A stretch of DNA of 6,072 nucleotides from Neptuniibacter sp. GTDB taxonomy: Bacteria; Pseudomonadota; Gammaproteobacteria; Pseudomonadales; Balneatricaceae. How positions within the stretch are numbered: position 1 is the stretch's first letter; the number at the start of each line of letters is the position of its first letter. The stretch lies in contig JASBRM010000204.1 of the NCBI GenBank assembly GCA_030149405.1, positions 1 through 6,072 of the forward strand, in the 5' to 3' direction. The notes below the pieces were generated by a model, which made no database searches, had not been told where the DNA came from, and saw nothing but the letters and a program-made list of their open reading frames with translations. A program made the translations under genes and the position numbers. This document shows, in pieces, positions 4,450-6,072 of this stretch.

Positions 4450-6072
4450 GTGCAAGACATTATTGATGACGTAGATCCAGTTGAAACACAGGAGTGGCTG
4501 GATGCGCTCGAGTCGGTTGCCAAAAATGATGGTGACGAACGTGCGAAATATATTCTGAGCAAGTTGGGTCAGAAGGCTATGGATATGGGAGTTGGCTCTT
4601 CAGCCGCTCTAACAACACCATATCGCAACACGATCCGTTCGAAAGATGAAGCCCGCATGCCGGGTGACTTATTTATGGAGCGCCGTATTCGCTCATTTGT
4701 TCGTTGGAACGCTATGGCAATGGTCATGCGTGCTAACGATAATGATGACGGTCTTGGTGGTCATATTTCATCTTTTTCTTCTTCCGCAACACTTTACGAT
4801 ATCGGCTTTAACTACTTCTTCCGCGGTAATGACGGTGGTCAGGAATCTGACATGGTCTTTTTCCAGGGGCATATTTCACCGGGTATCTATTCCCGAGCTT
4901 ATCTGGAAGGTCGATTGACTGAAGAGCAGTTGGATAACTACCGTCGCGAAGTGGATGGTAATGGCCTTTCTTCCTATCCTCATCCATGGCTGATGCCGGA
5001 TTTCTGGCAATTCCCGACAGTATCTATGGGTCTTGGCCCAATTCAGGCGATCTATCAGGCACACGTAATGCGTTATCTTTCTGCGCGTGACTTGATTAAT
5101 CGTGGTGATCGTAAAGTGTGGGCGTTTCTGGGTGATGGTGAGTGTGATGAGCCAGAATCTTTGGGCGCTATTTCACTGGCAGGTCGAGAGCAGCTGGAAA
5201 ACCTGATCTTCGTAGTTAACTGTAACCTACAGCGTTTGGATGGCCCGGTTCGTGGTAACGGTAAGATCGTTCAGGAGCTGGAAGGTATCTTCCGCGGCGC
5301 AGGCTGGAACGTTATCAAATGCCTATGGGGTCGTCATTGGGATGCCCTGTTTGCAAAAGATACAAAAGGTCTTCTGCAGAAACGCTTTGATGAAGTATGT
5401 GACGGTGAGTTGCAGAACTACAAAGCAAATGGTGGTGCTTACACTCGTGAGCATTTCTTCGGTAAATACCCAGAGCTGCTGGAAATGGTGTCGGATCTGA
5501 CTGATGAAGACATCATGAATCTGAACCGTGGTGGTCATGACCCTTATAAAGTATTTGCAGCATATAATGAAGCTGTAAACCACAAAGGTCAGCCAACTGT
5601 TATTCTGGCTCAGACTGTAAAAGGTTATGGCACGGGTAAATCAGGCGAAGCTAAGAACGATACTCACTCTATGAAGAAAGTGGCAATGGATGATCTTAAA
5701 GACTTCCGTGACCGCTTTAATATCCCTTTATCGGATGATCAACTGAAGGAAGTTCCATACTACCGTCCATCGCCTGACTCCGCAGAAATGAAATATATGT
5801 TCGAACGTCGCGAGAGTCTGGGTGGTTTCTACCCGGTACGTCGTACTGAGTTCGAAAAACTGGAAACCCCGCCGCTGTCTGATTTCGACGGTCAGTTGAA
5901 AGACAGTGGTAAACGTTCTGCCTCTACTCAGATGGTGCTTAACCGTGTCATGAGCACATTGGTTAAAGATAAAAATATGGGTGAGCGTGTCGTACCAATC
6001 GTACCTGATGAAGCGCGTACCTTCGGTATGGAAGGTATGTTCCGTCAGTTAGGTATCTACACCTCAGAAGGT
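4450..6072 (+). CDS. aceE: Pyruvate dehydrogenase E1 component, homodimeric (3' end cut by window)
   Basis: AceE is the thiamine-diphosphate-dependent E1 enzyme. It decarboxylates pyruvate and passes the acetyl group to the lipoyl domains of AceF in the cytoplasmic pyruvate dehydrogenase complex. The frame starts at GTG 4450 and is open for 541 codons to the window end, of about 887 in E. coli. The N-terminus (DVDPVETQEWLDALESV) matches the AceF-binding segment of E. coli AceE. Active-site residues run one position below E. coli numbering: His105 and His141 (GGHISSF, FQGHISPG), the ThDP motif GDGECDEPES (228-237) with Asp229 and Asn259, and the mobile loop at about 400-412 with His406. The window ends shortly after PDEARTFGMEG (Glu521). 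The catalytic Glu571 equivalent lies outside. There is no frameshift or missing key residue in the visible part. aceF is expected downstream. Transcription probably comes from the PdhR-controlled promoter before pdhR, perhaps with an added internal promoter. Confidence 0.98.
   Translation, partial: MQDIIDDVDPVETQEWLDALESVAKNDGDERAKYILSKLGQKAMDMGVGSSAALTTPYRNTIRSKDEARMPGDLFMERRIRSFVRWNAMAMVMRANDNDDGLGGHISSFSSSATLYDIGFNYFFRGNDGGQESDMVFFQGHISPGIYSRAYLEGRLTEEQLDNYRREVDGNGLSSYPHPWLMPDFWQFPTVSMGLGPIQAIYQAHVMRYLSARDLINRGDRKVWAFLGDGECDEPESLGAISLAGREQLENLIFVVNCNLQRLDGPVRGNGKIVQELEGIFRGAGWNVIKCLWGRHWDALFAKDTKGLLQKRFDEVCDGELQNYKANGGAYTREHFFGKYPELLEMVSDLTDEDIMNLNRGGHDPYKVFAAYNEAVNHKGQPTVILAQTVKGYGTGKSGEAKNDTHSMKKVAMDDLKDFRDRFNIPLSDDQLKEVPYYRPSPDSAEMKYMFERRESLGGFYPVRRTEFEKLETPPLSDFDGQLKDSGKRSASTQMVLNRVMSTLVKDKNMGERVVPIVPDEARTFGMEGMFRQLGIYTSEG

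Noticed and set aside
4646..5583. Short open frames on both strands within aceE
   Set aside because: They are out of frame with an uninterrupted AceE that retains its active-site residues.
1..6072. A novel defence, mobile or other accessory system
   Set aside because: Every gene belongs to a recognised transport or central-metabolism family. No integrase, transposase, CRISPR repeat, phage gene or composition shift was seen.

Overview
This window is a chromosomal stretch from a gammaproteobacterium. AceE here is the long homodimeric E1 type, and PdhR is very close to the enterobacterial protein. TRAP transporters are typical of marine heterotrophs, so an Oceanospirillales-like marine organism fits, but that placement is inferred from gene content and from recalled protein sequences, not from a search. 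Base composition looks moderate and even, and there are no mobile elements, tRNAs, rRNAs or CRISPR repeats.

Layout. Minus strand, read from right to left: a three-gene TRAP transporter operon made of the periplasmic binding protein (DctP type, 3114-2044), the small membrane subunit (DctQ type, 1882-1355) and the large membrane subunit (DctM type, 1355 to beyond base 1). A structured 161-base gap separates the first two genes, and the last two overlap by one base. Plus strand: pdhR (3473-4231), the pyruvate-sensing GntR-family repressor, then a 218-base gap and aceE (4450 to beyond 6072), pyruvate dehydrogenase E1. The two transcription units diverge from a 358-base, T-rich intergenic region (3115-3472).

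How it works together. The divergent region holds two near-ideal PdhR operators: a perfect 17-base palindrome at 3215-3231 on the transporter side, and a 19-base palindrome at 3437-3455 just before pdhR. The first lies about 12-28 bases downstream of the predicted transporter start site, in the same position as the operator of the E. coli pdh operon as I recall it. The simplest reading is that pyruvate relieves PdhR repression of both the pyruvate dehydrogenase genes and the TRAP importer. The binding protein belongs to the family that includes the 2-oxoacid binder TakP. A pyruvate, lactate or other 2-oxoacid substrate is therefore the leading hypothesis. Several residues at the expected ligand site differ from the TakP pattern, so the exact substrate is open.

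The window is otherwise ordinary central metabolism. The points that merit follow-up are the PdhR-transporter linkage, a PdhR with a complete predicted metal site, RNA structures around dctP and dctQ, and unexplained repeats in the pdhR-aceE gap.
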